NCBI RefSeq assembly: GCF_000346465.2
Contig: NC_034014.1
Location: forward strand, 6,206,507 to 6,270,506
DNA length: 64,000 bases
DNA from: Prunus persica
Lineage: Eukaryota; Streptophyta; Magnoliopsida; Rosales; Rosaceae
Reading direction: 5' to 3'
Both the position numbers and the translations under genes were made by a program. The notes beneath the pieces were generated by a model that worked only from the letters and a program-made list of their open reading frames with translations, was not told where the DNA came from and searched no databases. This document shows, one piece after another, positions 23,201-36,540 of this stretch; position 1 is the first letter of the stretch; each line of letters opens with the position of its first letter.

Positions 23201-26190
23201 TCCACACAAGTTACTAAACATAGACCTACCAAACCCATAAATTTGTGTGAAGGCATCAACAAGATTTTTCTTCCCATTGATTTTGCTCATGTGCTGGATG
23301 TCCACATCACCAATAAGCGATAAGACTTGTTGAAATGTTTTTCTTTTCATTATTGGGAGGAAATTATGATTTCCACTTGGCCAAGCTAATCCTTGTTTCA
23401 TCCACTACCATTGTTAACTTTGTGGGAGTTCATAATTATCTTCTTCTTTTTTCTGGTTGCTAAAACAGAATAATTTGATGAGAAATTGCACCTTAATTAA
23501 GTTTCACAATGAAGCAATACATATATCCTTAACTAAAGCATTGCACAGAATCTGAAAAAAGATAAGCAAAGTGAACAACGATAGATTAGTTTCAACTAGA
23601 TTCCATAATAGCCAAGGAATCCAAGAATAGAGTTTGGACAGGCTTTTAGTTTACAAAAATTATAATTGTGGATTAGGAGATTCTAAAACCAGCCCATATA
23701 TATATATCAGAACGGGAATCGAACTTAGGACATTGGGTGCAAGGATAGATGTTCTTAAACACTTGAGTTATAAACTCCTTGCAACCCGCCACATATTGTA
23801 AATGACAAGAAAAGTTCCAAAAATTTATTTTCCTATAAGTCATCGCAATCAATATTACGATTGTATTTATCAAAAGACTTTTCTATCGCGCATATGTTTA
23901 ATTAGTTGTTGTTGTACGCGTGAGAATCCTAACCTATGAGCAGAGAAGAACAAAAGAATAAGTTCTCTCGTGTGTTTCTTCAAACCAGATCTTTCACTGG
24001 CACTGTGAGGTGCGAACAAATCTGGTTCATAGAAAATCATACGAATATGATGGAAAACGAAATGATATTATACCAAACAAAAGTTTAATGCACGTGTTTT
24101 GCGTTTGATGTATCGGCATGGGCAGCATGCAACGCATTTTCCTGGTCATAGAGTCACAGAAGAATGGGAAAATCTTTGTTGGTTGAAGTAAAATGAGGCT
24201 AAAGCTAGTTCACACCACATGCACTTTGAATCTCTCCTTCTTTTTAAGGTATAAACTCGTTGAATCTTGCAAAAGTCGAAAAGGGAAAGCAAGAACATCA
24301 TTTATTTCTTTGTTGAATTTGAATGAAACCCTAGAGACAGGTTTGAAATTTTCTAGATTTGATGTTTCCCATTTGGTAAGGATTCTCGGGGTTTTATATA
24401 GAAAGGAAAATGAAGATGAGTATTTGCGACGACTAATATATTTTCTTCAGCAACGTGGTTATTTCTTGTCCTAAGAATCTTCCAATTATTATATCATTTT
24501 GCTCGACTTTTGGTGAGTGTGAGTAAGCCAACAATCTTCTTTTCTTTCTTCTTTTCTTTGCTTTGTCGGTAAAACTCATGACTCGGGTTAGGTAAACAAA
24601 ATGTCGGCTGTTCACTCTTTAGGTCACTTTAGTTTACCTGCCCTTTTTAGTGTTAGGGTACGTACTATATGAACGGAAACAAGGGTGAATTCATTGTAAT
24701 GTACGAGAATTCAAATATTAATTATTTGTTTATTGATCCGGTTATCGGATAATTCAATAAATCAAATATGGATCTAGTTGTTAATAATCAGTCGAATTTT
24801 CATATCGGATCGAGTCGAAATATTTTTAAAATTGAGTTGGGTTAGATTTCAAGTGTTCTATTCCATCTCTGACCCGTTTACAGACCTACTTGCAAGTCAT
24901 CTAAAAACGATATGAATCAAAAAGAATTATTATTATCACTCTAAAGTGATCATATTTGACACGTCTCGTTTAAATTTACAATTTTTTCAGAGTGACAGTA
25001 ACAACTTGTGAACGGAAAACATATGTTCCGTGTGCAATCTTGCATTTCTGGTCCACTGTAGTACTATAGCATGGCCCAATTAGGTACGAAGTAATAACAA
25101 GAATGGTATTTTTGTAATTAAGCACAAAGAACTCATCACACTCATAATGCACGTGTACTTCATGGTTGGGTATTGAGCGGCAGAGGATACATTTGGAATT
25201 CCAAGCATTGATAAGATAAGGGCTGACGCAGCCAATACGAATTAATCCCGACCGTTGGATCCTTCGGTCACCATGTTTGAACAGGCCGAATAATTTTTCA
25301 CTGCCGTAATTTGGTAAAAGTCGTATTTAGCGCGGTACATACGAGATGGAGAGACATTCATCGTATTTTTACCTAAATGGAGAAAGTAACAGATGAGTCG
25401 AAAAAGGTAGGGTCCATTGGAAAACGGGCAAGATTATGATTTGATTGAAATAAATATGGCAAAGATTTCCCTTGTCCTCACGTATGGGCCCACCCCATTA
25501 TTTGACCCGTCATTTTGTTCCACGTGTAAAACTTAAGCTCAAAATCAAGTGATCCTGAAAGGAGAGGATGCCAGGTGGCGATGGCATTGGAATATTATCC
25601 TTTCTTCGAAGTAAATCACATGGATAGTTTTGAAAGAAAAAATGTTACGGCATCTCCAACTACAATATTAGCATAATTTTCTCTTTAAAAGAAAAAACCT
25701 ACAAACAAGAGGAGATATTTTTATAACAGATCAGTAACTCGTATAATGAACTAATATACATATAATTAGGTATTTAACTCATTATAAATTTACATCGTTA
25801 TAATTATCTATGTGAGTCGAATATGAAATCTCCTCAAACGAGCTAAAGATAAATATCATTAGACTAAAGGTTAGTTGATAAATAATTTTCCCTTTTGGTA
25901 CAAACGATATTAGAAGAGAGAAATTGAAACACACAACCTTGAATATAGAGATAAATGTTATTAACGTTGTTGACATAATATTTTAGAATTGACTAGCAAA
26001 AATAGTTTTTGAGTAATTTTCATACCAAATTAAATCAACATATTATTAGTGTTGTCGGAGTCGAAACAATTGACATTTGCTACCTTAACAATGGCACTTG
26101 CCAAAAACAAACGTGGAAATAATATTTCCTACATTACACGTAGCTTTCTTAATTAAGCAAGTTGCACATTGATTATAAAAACTAGGTTGG
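20255..26190. other. Long gene-poor spacer
   Basis: I see no coding sequence I can support in about 5.9 kb. Short frames such as one at 24193-24474 have no recognisable motifs. Scattered pieces with the pattern GTTCGAACTT/GGTCTGCAAGTT (near 20270, 22030, 22975) look like worn dispersed repeats. A GCATCTCCAACTA motif near 25653 resembles one end of a MITE without its partner. Confidence 0.45.
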
Positions 26191-26199
26191 TCAAAATAA

Positions 26200-26698
26200 G
26201 CTAAAAGTTACTTTTGGTCCCTATAGTTTGACACTTCAACCATTTTTGTCATGTAGTTTTAATTCTATTAATTTTGCAATTGTAGTTTCATATTTGTAGC
26301 AATTAAAGGACATGTTAGTATTCTTGTCAAATTTTTTAACGATGCAAGGGGCAATTTAGTCAACTCAAAACCCTTGAAGCTTATTTGAAATTCTCCCTAT
26401 TTCATATTAAGGCTCGAAATTCAATCACTAATCCCAATTTTTGAAGAACCCTAAACTCAAATGACTAATTTCAAGCCCTAATATGAAATTATGGGAGTTT
26501 CAGAAGAGCTTTTATGTTCAAGGATTTTAGGTTGATGAAATTGCTCCTTACATCGTCAAACAAATTGACAAGTATACTAACTTATCCTTGAATTGCTACA
26601 AATATGAAACTACATGGTCAAAATTGATGAAATTGAAACTACATGATCAAAAGTAGTTGAAGTGCCAAACTACAGAGACTAAAAGTGACTTTTAGCCT
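26200..26698. mobile_element. Mutator-like foldback element
   Basis: Almost the whole 0.5 kb is an inverted repeat: the left arm begins GCTAAAAGTTACTTTTGG and the right arm, read inward, GGCTAAAAGTCACTTTTAG, continuing with shared blocks such as GTAGTTTCATATTTGTAGCA. It is flanked by a perfect 9-bp direct repeat TCAAAATAA (26191-26199 and 26699-26707), the target-site size of Mutator-like elements. It has no coding capacity. It lies 1.5 kb upstream of TOE1. Confidence 0.75.
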
Positions 26699-26707
26699 TC
26701 AAAATAA

Positions 26708-28237
26708 ATTGTATCTATATGAATCAAGTTGGCCATTATCAAATAAATATTGCCCGGATAGGATTTCAAATGATAAATGACTCATACATTTTGCATTACA
26801 CCCATGAATAAACCAAAAAATTGTCCACAAGTGACCTAAAATAGGATACAGCCATGGACGTTGCCTACTCCGACTCCACCAAGCTTCCAACATGTTTTCA
26901 TACTAAAATAATATGAAAATTAAAATTAAAAATTGAAAAAAATGAGAAAGAAACGGCAATCTAACATAAGCATGATAATGGAGCGTAAATTGTGTTAAAG
27001 ACATAATATTAAATATTATCTGAAACGAAAATGGCAAGGAATTCAGTGACATTATTTGAGCAAAAAAGTTGGAAAATTGAGTGGCTTGCTGCTAGATTTT
27101 AGCAAATATCTTATAAAATAGACAGATTTGATTGGTTTCCAATCTCATTAGTGGTTTCACCGTCGTCACCAAAACCAATTGGCCCACGTTTTTTTTTAAG
27201 TCACCAATAGTCTCAGTGAAATTGGAGTTTAGTTTGATTAACCTACCTTTTATCATGATGTATCTTGACTACATATATTAATTATGTTTAAACTTTTGTT
27301 ATAAATATAATCATATATTATACTTCTAATTTTAATGTTAAAACAGACCAAAAAATAAAAAGTTAAGTAAATTAGAGCTCTAATATCATATTAGACAATT
27401 ACTAAATTCTAAAAACTTAAACAGTTAGATATGCACCCAATGTAAATCAAGCAAACAATACCAATATTACTGATACATTAGCACGATGCTTAGTCTAATT
27501 AAACACGCGACCCACGATAAGTGGACCCTAATAGTACTTAATCATGGCTGCGAACAAAAATGATACATGGAAAATTATATAATTTGACCGTATACGTGAA
27601 GTCGGCAACGGTCAATGGGTAGTGGTTAAAAACTTATAGACGGGTGTTCCCATGTATGAGACACCGGTAACTAGAAAAAAAAAATTTCTCTTGGCAATAT
27701 CAAAATGACCGGTGACCGACGAAACCGGTTGAGAGAGAACGAGAAATGTTTAAATATATATTCCCGTCCGCTTAAAATGGGTCTGAAATGTTCCCTCACG
27801 CGTCCTATCACCTCTCTCTCTCTCAAAGCCTATTATATTCCACGACTCTATGAGTCTCCTAGTTTATGGTTATGGCATCACAACACACACATATTAAACG
27901 ACGCCGTTGAGGTTTCCATTCTCAGCCTCCCATCGCCGCCGACTATATCAGTAATGCAATTTATTAACTCATTAGCTTAGGCAAACGACGCCGTTCCCAC
28001 TTCCCTTCTCTTTTTTACTATCTCCGGCGATCGCCGACGCACCCGTTTGTACTCTTTCTAAAATTCCAAGTTTGAGCTCCGATCATGTGCTTCTCGGTGT
28101 TTTGTACTAGTGTCTGATTCGGTCGATCTTCACCGTCCGGTTAGAGCCGGCGATCGACGGTCAGCTGACTGAGCTGAAAAGTCTAGAACCGGAGCTGAAT
28201 TTAGAGGGACTAAAATTTATATTAAGAGAGCTGAGCT
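26708..28237. other. TOE1 upstream region
   Basis: No gene seen. The part from about 27,560 on is richer in G+C and has CT tracts (27812-27826), fitting a promoter and 5' leader. Confidence 0.5.
27896..27995 (+). promoter_or_regulatory. Duplicated AAACGACGCCGTT motif in TOE1 promoter
   Basis: The 13-mer AAACGACGCCGTT occurs exactly at 27896-27908 and 27983-27995, 87 bases apart and 240-340 bases before the ATG. It is one base away from the palindromic AAACGACGTCGTT element reported near plant transcription starts. Its role here is inference. Confidence 0.4.
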
Positions 28238-31200
28238 ATGCTGGATCTTAATCTGAACGTCGTCGGTTCTGGCCCAAACGACGTCGAGTCGTGCGGCACC
28301 CAAATGGACGAGTCGGGGACGTCGAACTCGTCCGTGGTCAATGCCGACGCATCCAGCACCAACGACGACTCGTGCTCCACACGCGCCGCCAGATACGACG
28401 CCGTCACGACCTTCAACTTCGATATTCTCAAGGTCAGGGGCGGAGAAGATGAAGAAGACGATGTCGTCGTGACTAAGGAGCTGTTCCCGGTCACCGGGGG
28501 CCTGAGCAATTGGCCCGGCCAGGGGCAGTCGTCAGCGTCGTCGTCTTTGGTGAGGAAGAACTTGATGGAGCTTGGGTTCGATCATGGCGGGACCGGAGAG
28601 GTCAGGTTGGTTCAACAGAAACAACAGCAACCAGCCGCACCGCCACCACAGCAACAGCAGGTGAAGAAGAGCAGAAGAGGGCCGAGGTCTCGGAGCTCTC
28701 AGTATAGAGGGGTCACCTTCTATAGAAGAACTGGTAGATGGGAATCTCATATTTGGTTAGTCCAATTTTGATTTCCTTAATATGGTTCTATTGGGTTTCA
28801 TGTTTCGTTACTTGGATTTGCTTATTTTATTCTAATTTTTTAGGGTTGTTTTCTTTTGTGTTGAGTTTGAATTGCAATTATGCAAATGCATCTGTTTCAT
28901 ATAGTATTAATCCGATTTACTAATTATTTTTAATTTTTGCTGGGTGCAGGGATTGCGGGAAACAAGTGTATTTGGGTATGTGTTTTTGATCTTGCCCATT
29001 TGATTAGCTTGGATTTAGTTATAGTAATTATTAAGGCAATTATTTGTCATGCTTTTCTATCTGGAAAGCTTTTGATGAAAATTTAAGTGTTGGGTTTGAC
29101 ATTAGGTGGATTTGACACTGCTCATGCTGCGGCTAGGTAAAAAGCCATCTTCATATTTTTTTGCTTGGATTTCGTACTGTTTGTGAATTTAGATAATTAG
29201 TCATTCTGGTTACTACTGTATGTATTTTTTATTAGTATTCTTAAATTGGGTTTGTTGAATTTAGAGCCTACGATCGAGCTGCTATTAAGTTTAGAGGAGT
29301 TGATGCTGATATCAATTACAACCTCAGTGATTATGAGGAGGATTTGAAACAGGTAGGATAATGCACTTGTTTCTTGATGAACCTAAGTCTGCTTAATTTC
29401 ATATGCTGAGTGGAATCATATTTTGATCTATTTTTAATGAATGAGCAGATGAAGAATTTGACCAAGGAAGAATTTGTGCACATACTACGGAGGCAGAGCA
29501 CTGGTTTCTCGAGGGGGAGCTCGAGATATAGAGGGGTTACGCTGCACAAATGTGGCCGATGGGAAGCTCGAATGGGGCAGTTCCTTGGCAAAAAGTGAGG
29601 AATCATTTTATGGAATTTTGAATTTCTTACAGTAGGTTTCGGTTTAGACTTTATACGATCAGAGGTTGTCGGTTTGAACTGAGAATTAATTTCGGATTAA
29701 TTCTCAATCAGTCGTTGTCTTCTCTTTTCCTTGTAAAAAAAAAAAAAAAAAAAAAGTCCAAGTGCCTATTTCAAAGAAAAAAAATTGTGGGGACGGTCGT
29801 TTCATCATGGAGGTTACAATGCTTGCATGCAGGTATATATATCTTGGGCTATTCGACAGCGAAGTAGAAGCTGCAAGGTCCTAATGTCATGAATTACACT
29901 CTACCTGACTGAATTTATTACCCTGAATTCTCAACCTCATTAGGCTTCCATCCAACACATCTCTCCCTTTTGATTTTTCTGGAAATTAGGGCTTATGACA
30001 AGGCAGCAATCAAATGTAATGGAAGGGAAGCAGTCACCAACTTTGAGCCAAGCACATATGAAGGGGAGATGATATCTGAGGCTGGTAATGAAGGTACGAT
30101 TTTACAAATATCACTATCTTTTGAGGTAGTTCAAACGCATCTCCTGTTTTCAAGGCAGGTGGTTTACTAATTAGAAAATTTTCAAGAAATTTGTCTTCGT
30201 AGAATTGTGTTTATATATATTTTTCCCCCTGATGCAGATGGCGATCACAATCTCGATCTGAATTTGGGGATATCTCCCCCTTCATTTGGCAATTGTCAAA
30301 AGGAAGTCGAGGGGCATCTTCAATTCCATTCCGGCCCTTATGATGGGCACAATGGAAAGAGGGTACTTCAAATTATTTTGACATATATCAGTTCCAGTAG
30401 ATAGTTTTATCTTGAGATGCCCCATCTTCAAGGTTTTCCTCAATTTTTTGGATGGAAGGATGGCTTCAAACGCTAATATTTCCTGTTGCCTCTCTTAATA
30501 TCTCTGAAAGTAAAAGAGTTCTTCTGCTGTAGTTCATTTGTTTTTTCTAGCTGCCAAAACAAAATTAATGCGTTTTAATTTTTGGAACACTTTCTCTTAT
30601 TTTAGGCACATAATGATGAAACATGTCACGCATGTCTTGGTGCTAAAACTAAACATCCTCTCTGACTTTGCAGATGGAGCACAATGTAAATGCAACGATG
30701 AGTGATCCACCTTTCAAAGGGCTAGTAATGACATCACAGCACCCACCATTGTGGAATGGTGTATATCCTAGTTGCTTTTCCAATCAGGTGAATTTAAATG
30801 CTTTGTCTATAAATGATATAACTTAAGTTTAATTGTATTCATTATATGACTTTGTTTTATTCCTCAGACCATAACGGTACCATTTTTGCAATAACCATCA
30901 TAGCTCGACTTATCTGAAAAATCCCATATTGGTAACTGAATATGATTAATGAAGTTGCCACTTAACCTAAATTTGTAACTAAATTTAACTCAGGTTAGGT
31001 GCAAACTGAATAGGTTGGGTTGGGAGACTTTGTATTCTGTTTTCTATATTTTCAATTGTGGATAGTAGATGTTGGGAAAACAAGAAGTTATAAAAGTAAC
31101 GTTTAATAACGTGGTAAGACTTGGTCCTTTTTTAAGTGCTTGTAGTTTTCGTGGTTTATACACTATCAAAAACTTCTTATGACTTTAAACACTGAACTGT

Positions 31201-31655
31201 TGAACTGTCGCTGCTCCTATAGCGTAGTCTCTGTATTATACAATATGGTCCTATTTGCTTCTGTAATCGAATCAATTTTTTTTTTTTTCTTTTCCCAATT
31301 TAGCTTTCATTTAAGGTATGAGAGGAAGTTGCATTTCACACTCGGATGAAGACCTTGATTGTGTAAAATACAAGTCTTCAAACTAATAGTTTACTCTTGA
31401 ATCATTTGACAGGAAAGAGCAACAGAGAAGAGAATTGCATTAGGATCTCAAGGACCCCCCAACTGGGCTTGGCAAATGCATGGCCAGGTCAGCGCTACCC
31501 CAATGCCACTGTTCTCTACTGCAGCATCATCAGGATTCTCATTTTCAGCTACCACTCCCCCCGCTGCTGTCCACCCCTTGCAACCCTCAACCCCAACAGC
31601 CCTCAATCTCTGTTTTACTTCGCCAGCCACGGCTGCCGCCAATACTTCTCAATAG
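28238..31655 (+). CDS. TOE1: Euap2 transcription factor, TOE1/RAP2-7-like (479 aa)
   Basis: Nuclear DNA-binding repressor of flowering, controlled by miR172. Exons by eye: 28238-28755, 28950-28975, 29106-29136, 29265-29352, 29449-29594, 29833-29877, 29990-30093, 30238-30362, 30674-30787, 31413-31655. The tiny 26- and 31-nt exons are characteristic of euAP2 genes. The protein starts MLDLNLNV (EAR-like LxLxL), has the [17 protein letters not shown] entry to the first AP2 domain (about 155-215), a second AP2 domain (about 247-305) beginning [13 protein letters not shown], and a second EAR-like motif DLNLGI at 326-331. A miR172 site is in the last exon. A poly-Gln/Pro stretch precedes AP2 domain 1. 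Similarity is to TOE1/RAP2-7 rather than AP2 itself, judged from the N terminus and [15 protein letters not shown] linker from memory; a TOE3-like assignment is possible. Confidence 0.93.
31519..31539 (+). promoter_or_regulatory. miR172 target site in TOE1
   Basis: A 21-base stretch beginning CTGCAGCATCATC and ending AGGATTCT equals the classic miR172 site of euAP2 mRNAs. It lies in the last exon in frame and encodes the (T)AASSGF segment. miR172 would act by translational block and cleavage. Confidence 0.95.
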
Positions 31656-34600
31656 TAGAGTATCACCTAGCGAAAGCCGGGCGGCCAAAATTTTCCTCCA
31701 GATTGAAGGAGCAACCATAACAACGGTGGTCTTCAGATTCTTTGTATGATTCAATTAGAGATTGATATATACACTACAACTTGATTTCTGACTCCTTTTC
31801 CTCTCATTACCACTCTACTGGATATATCAGTACCGTTAAGTCTATTTGTATTTGTTCTCGGAAATATGTTATATCTAACTTGATCTCTAATGTAAAGTAT
31901 CAAGTGGTAATGGTGGGATCCATCTATCTATCCAAACTACTCTTGTTCAGAAAGAGGTGTTAATAGTTAGCTCTCTTAAGATTGTTATAGATCGAAGGTT
32001 TGTTTATTAACGCAAACCGTACAACATTTCCTGCATATAGGTCATAGTAATTGTGTATTTGGAGAAAATTTCAGTGCAACTGTAGCACCATAAATTTGTT
32101 GTCCGCCCGCAAGTGTGGATTAGTAACACCATGTGACGGTTCGCCCCACAATTGACAGAGAAGTGAAAAACCTGGCAACACAAACAATTCTAATTGCCAA
32201 AGACACCGCACCAAATGTGTGAGGGTTTGTAGACGTACAGGTTAATAATGCATGGGACATTTTTGGTGATGGTTCTGTACATAATGCTTTGCTAGTGGCA
32301 GAGGAACAAAATCAAAAGAGAAAAAAGAATTGTTTCCCATTGCTTTACAATGAAATCAAACTTCTAACAAAAGATGACATGAAAATTCAATGCCCTTTCT
32401 GTCGGAAGAATTGTCCTTGCATTCTTTGAAAGACCAGAATCACATACTTGTGAACTTCCCAATTATGTACAATCGAGAACAATGCTTGATTATTACTAGT
32501 CGTTGATGTAGACAAATCATAGTTAAACACGTGTCCACTTACAAAGAGGAAAGATAAGTAAGGCCTTGTTTGGTATCATACTCAAAAAAGTAAACTAAAA
32601 AACTATAATTCTTTTTAAAAACATGAGTTTTCAAATAGTGATTTTAAGATCTAAAAACTTGTTTGGTATTGAACTCCAAACTATTTTTTAGATCTAAAAA
32701 AATTTGAAATTAAAATTAGAAACCATAATCCCCAAATTGAAATTAACAAAGGAAAAGGAAAAAGATGTGAGGCATAAACCCTATCAATTTTGGTAGAGAG
32801 AGAGAGAGAGAGAGAGTCACTTTTTTTTTGTTTTTAATAATAGGGGTGTTTTTTTTTTTGGGTTTAGGTTTTTAAAAATAGGCCTACCAAACAGGTTTTT
32901 GGGGCAAATCTATTTTTGAGTTTATAAAATTGAATTCAAGTAGGATATCAAATGGGTCCTGAATATTTGGCAACATTTGATTGTGTGCGAGAGTGAATGA
33001 CTTTTTATTTACTATGAGTACAAGTTGTGATTTTCTGGTAAAAATGATTCTTTACAAACTGAGGTATGCAATCAATTTCTTTATCAATCACCACGTCCTT
33101 CTCAATCCTTTAAAGCATAGCAACATAAAAACAAAAATCCTTCCACATCACTTGATATTAGTGTGCAAATAAGTAGGATTAAGCTAATTAACGAGTTTTG
33201 ATCATGTTACATCTTCTTCTTTCTGTTTGGTGCGATTTCGCCTTTAATGCGAATGCACTTTTACATGATCGGATTAGTACATTGCTCTCTTGAGCAATAG
33301 CTTGTGTAAACACACACACACACACTCCTATTACTCCAAATACTAACACTTGAATTTATTACATTACCAATGGAATCACACACTATCCTTCCAAAGTCGC
33401 ACTAAAGAAAACTTACTGTTGTCACCCTTGGCATAGAATTGGACAACATTTATGGAGTGTGAAGGAACGATTTTTCTTCAATCCTCCTATGTACTAAGTG
33501 AATAGGCAAATGTCACCATTGGATTGGTTTTCAATTGATCCAACAGCTGAGATTTGTTACCACTTGCATCTTCAATTGTGAAATGTGGCTGACTACCACT
33601 TTTTGCATATGCACAGTGCCTATGCACTTAGTACAAAGGAGGACCGTAGAAAAAAAACCGAGCTCAACCTAGCCCTTGTGCACAATAACCGGCAGGGATA
33701 GAGCCACGTAGCCTTTTTTGAGGCTGTGAGTGCCAGAAAAACTTTCACATTATTATATTATACATATGGGAATGGGATCATTTCATGAAATCTTAGTTCA
33801 TCTACTTTGAGTGCGTTTACATCAACGACTTGAATGATTATTCTAAATTTCGCCTTAAGTGGAAAGAGAATGCTTTAACATTCTTTTTTGAGAGATGGTC
33901 AGTAATGTAGTGTAAATGATAACACTTTTTTCTTTATAGTAAATTAACGATTTTACTGATAACTTTAAATAACACACATACGCTTTTATTTATTTTTCAT
34001 GCCTCTCACATTTTGTACACATTTTTTTCCCACTGAAATTAAAGGCTTGAGAACTAAAGATTAATATTCAATCGCTTGTTTACATTATAAAAGTCATTTG
34101 GACAATGGTATGATAGAAACCCTTGAGCATCGACAATTTCTATGTTCAGAAAGTGACAGAAGGCTTTCTCAATTTTGTTTGGTTCTTTAATGGTGTTACA
34201 TTATTAATAAGAAAAATATTTGGTTCATTCTCTCGAAATTTTCATACTTACAGATAAATTATAATTTTATATGCGTACATAATTAAAAAAAATAAAAAAT
34301 ACATATGTATATGTATTAAATTATAATTCGTAAAAGATAAATAAAAATACTATTAAGTTGTGTATACTCTCTGGTTTATATTTAATCATGAGAAGACAGA
34401 GAAAATTGACTATTAAAGCATGTGATTTGTATTTAATCTCAACTACCACAACTCCAGGAACAGTTTTTAGATTTGTTATCATGAAAACAACTTGGTAGAA
34501 AACAAGCGCAGCTGCAGTGCACAAGTCTGTATTTTTAACGAATATATCGTTTTGTAAAAGACAACATACTTTGTACAAAGCAATAATAATAATAATATTA

Positions 34601-36540
34601 TTACATACTGTATTTTATACTTTGCGTTGGAAACCCTGTCTCCACTTGTACAAGATAAGTGGAGGCTTTATCTCCCTCTCCCTCACAGCCACTGAAATTA
34701 GATCCCAAAACCCTTTTGCTAATTTGATTTGTTTGCATAATTTTGATTTTTGTTTGTTAATTCATCCTTCTGTACTGGCTGTTTCTGTAGGGTTCTATAT
34801 TAAGTGAGTGTGAGTGATGCAGATTTCACGTATCCCTCTAAAAAAAACTTCAAATTTACATTCTTATGTAAACATGAGGACTATCACAAAGGGCTCATAG
34901 TTTCAATAGCTAATCATATATATATATATATATATATAGATATTCTTTTATGCGAGCGTTTATATATTATTACCGTGCAACCGCCATTGTAAACAAAAAG
35001 AAAACATAGAGGAGTAGTAAAAAATATATCACGTTATGATATAAGAGTTTGAAAATTATCCTTTTACTTTCTCTTGTGTTTGCATGCCACCACAAGGGAG
35101 TTTAGCACGGGGAGGTTGAACTTTAATAATTAGTGTGGCCGCACATCACTTAATTTGTGTGGGAATATGTGAAAAATACACTAAAAATGTGGGGCACAAA
35201 AGCAGCGCAACAATTGTTTTGTTTAAGGAAATTGACACTATGAAATAGTCATTATACACTCTTTACAAAAAAAAAAGAAATTCAATACCAACTTCTCTAT
35301 GAAAGTGAGATTAAAAAAATAATCACTAAATCTATAATAACTATTTTGGAGTGCCAACAATAGTTTCCTTTTTTAATTTATAAACACTAAATGGTTATCT
35401 TCAGTTTCGTACCTTAAATTCTCACCCATAAAACATGTTAGCACTCGTATTTTCAAGTAGCATTGAAAACATGCATTACGGGTGAAAATTCAGGATAATG
35501 ACAGAATTTTATTTTATGTTATTTTATTTTATAGCTTTCTTTATTAGATGAAAGATTGGGCTGAGTAGTAGGACCACATAGGAGGATAGATGTCGATAAT
35601 TAAGTTAAGAAACACATGGTGGGCCTAAGCCCAATTGGATTCTTCAGAACCCTGTGGTCTCTCCTATTGTCTTGTCCCCACCTAAATTTGGTTGATTCCG
35701 AATTGTGGGTTAGCCTTCAGACTTTGATTTGATGCTACAATTTAGGGCTCTTCTGTAAAGGTAGTTGGGTTCTCAGTTAGGGTCACACGGTGAATCTTAA
35801 ATAAACATTAAAGAATTTGTGGCAGCGAATCAGTGAGACACCCCAACTGGTGATGTTATAGTGGGCCCACCAGTGGCCCAAATTTGTCTGCAACCTAGTA
35901 GTGATGGATGGATGGGTGAGATTTCACTTTTCAAAAGGCCCACCAGTGTAAATGCTAATAATATTATAATAGTGTCTTTTAGTGACTTCTTGTTGTTACC
36001 TCTTTTAAGGAGACAAATGCTTTCAAAAGCATGAGTAATTATAGAGGGTGCTAGGCTAACAATACTGTTCAGGAATAGTTTGGCCACCTGTCATTCTCAA
36101 ATTTGTTGCCAAACGGACTGGGATTTGGTGATGTAACACGTGTCAGCAATCTGGATATCAACGCACACCCACAACTGTACAATTTGTTATATATATTTTT
36201 TTAAAACCTTCAGTATTAAGAGGGGTAATTCACAGACTATACACGGATATTAGAACTCGAACTTCAGGCACCTTTTTCTGAAAGGATCATTTGCTCCAAA
36301 CCGGTGGGTCCTTTGCAAACTGTACAACTTTTGATTGTCAAAAAATAGGCATTAGCACAGCACCATGCAGTAGAGATATAGATGGTTAATGTTGCAAGGT
36401 TTTGCAGTAGAGAAATATTGGAAACTGAGCACAGTGGCCTAACGCAACAAAAAGCAATTGCTGCTTCTTCATAATTCACAGCTTCATTTAAATTAAATAC
36501 TTCCACAAGAAATAAAAAAGAAAGCATCTACAAATCAAAT
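31656..36540. other. TOE1 3' flank and gene-poor spacer
   Basis: No supported genes. It holds a possible MITE at 32562-32959, a CA tract near 33308, a TA microsatellite at 34916-34938, and at 36440-36540 a segment that recurs near 43324-43500. Confidence 0.45.
32562..32959. mobile_element. Possible PIF/Harbinger-type MITE
   Basis: The left end GGCCTTGTTTGGTATCATAC and the right end read inward GGACCCATTTGATATCCTAC are similar. Adjacent trinucleotides are TAA and TGA, so the 3-bp target duplication is imperfect. The interior is AT-rich with a short GA tract and a T tract and has no coding capacity. Confidence 0.4.

Noticed and set aside
24193..24474. 93-codon + strand frame
   Set aside because: AT-rich, no motif, no flanking gene signals; length is within chance for this much sequence.
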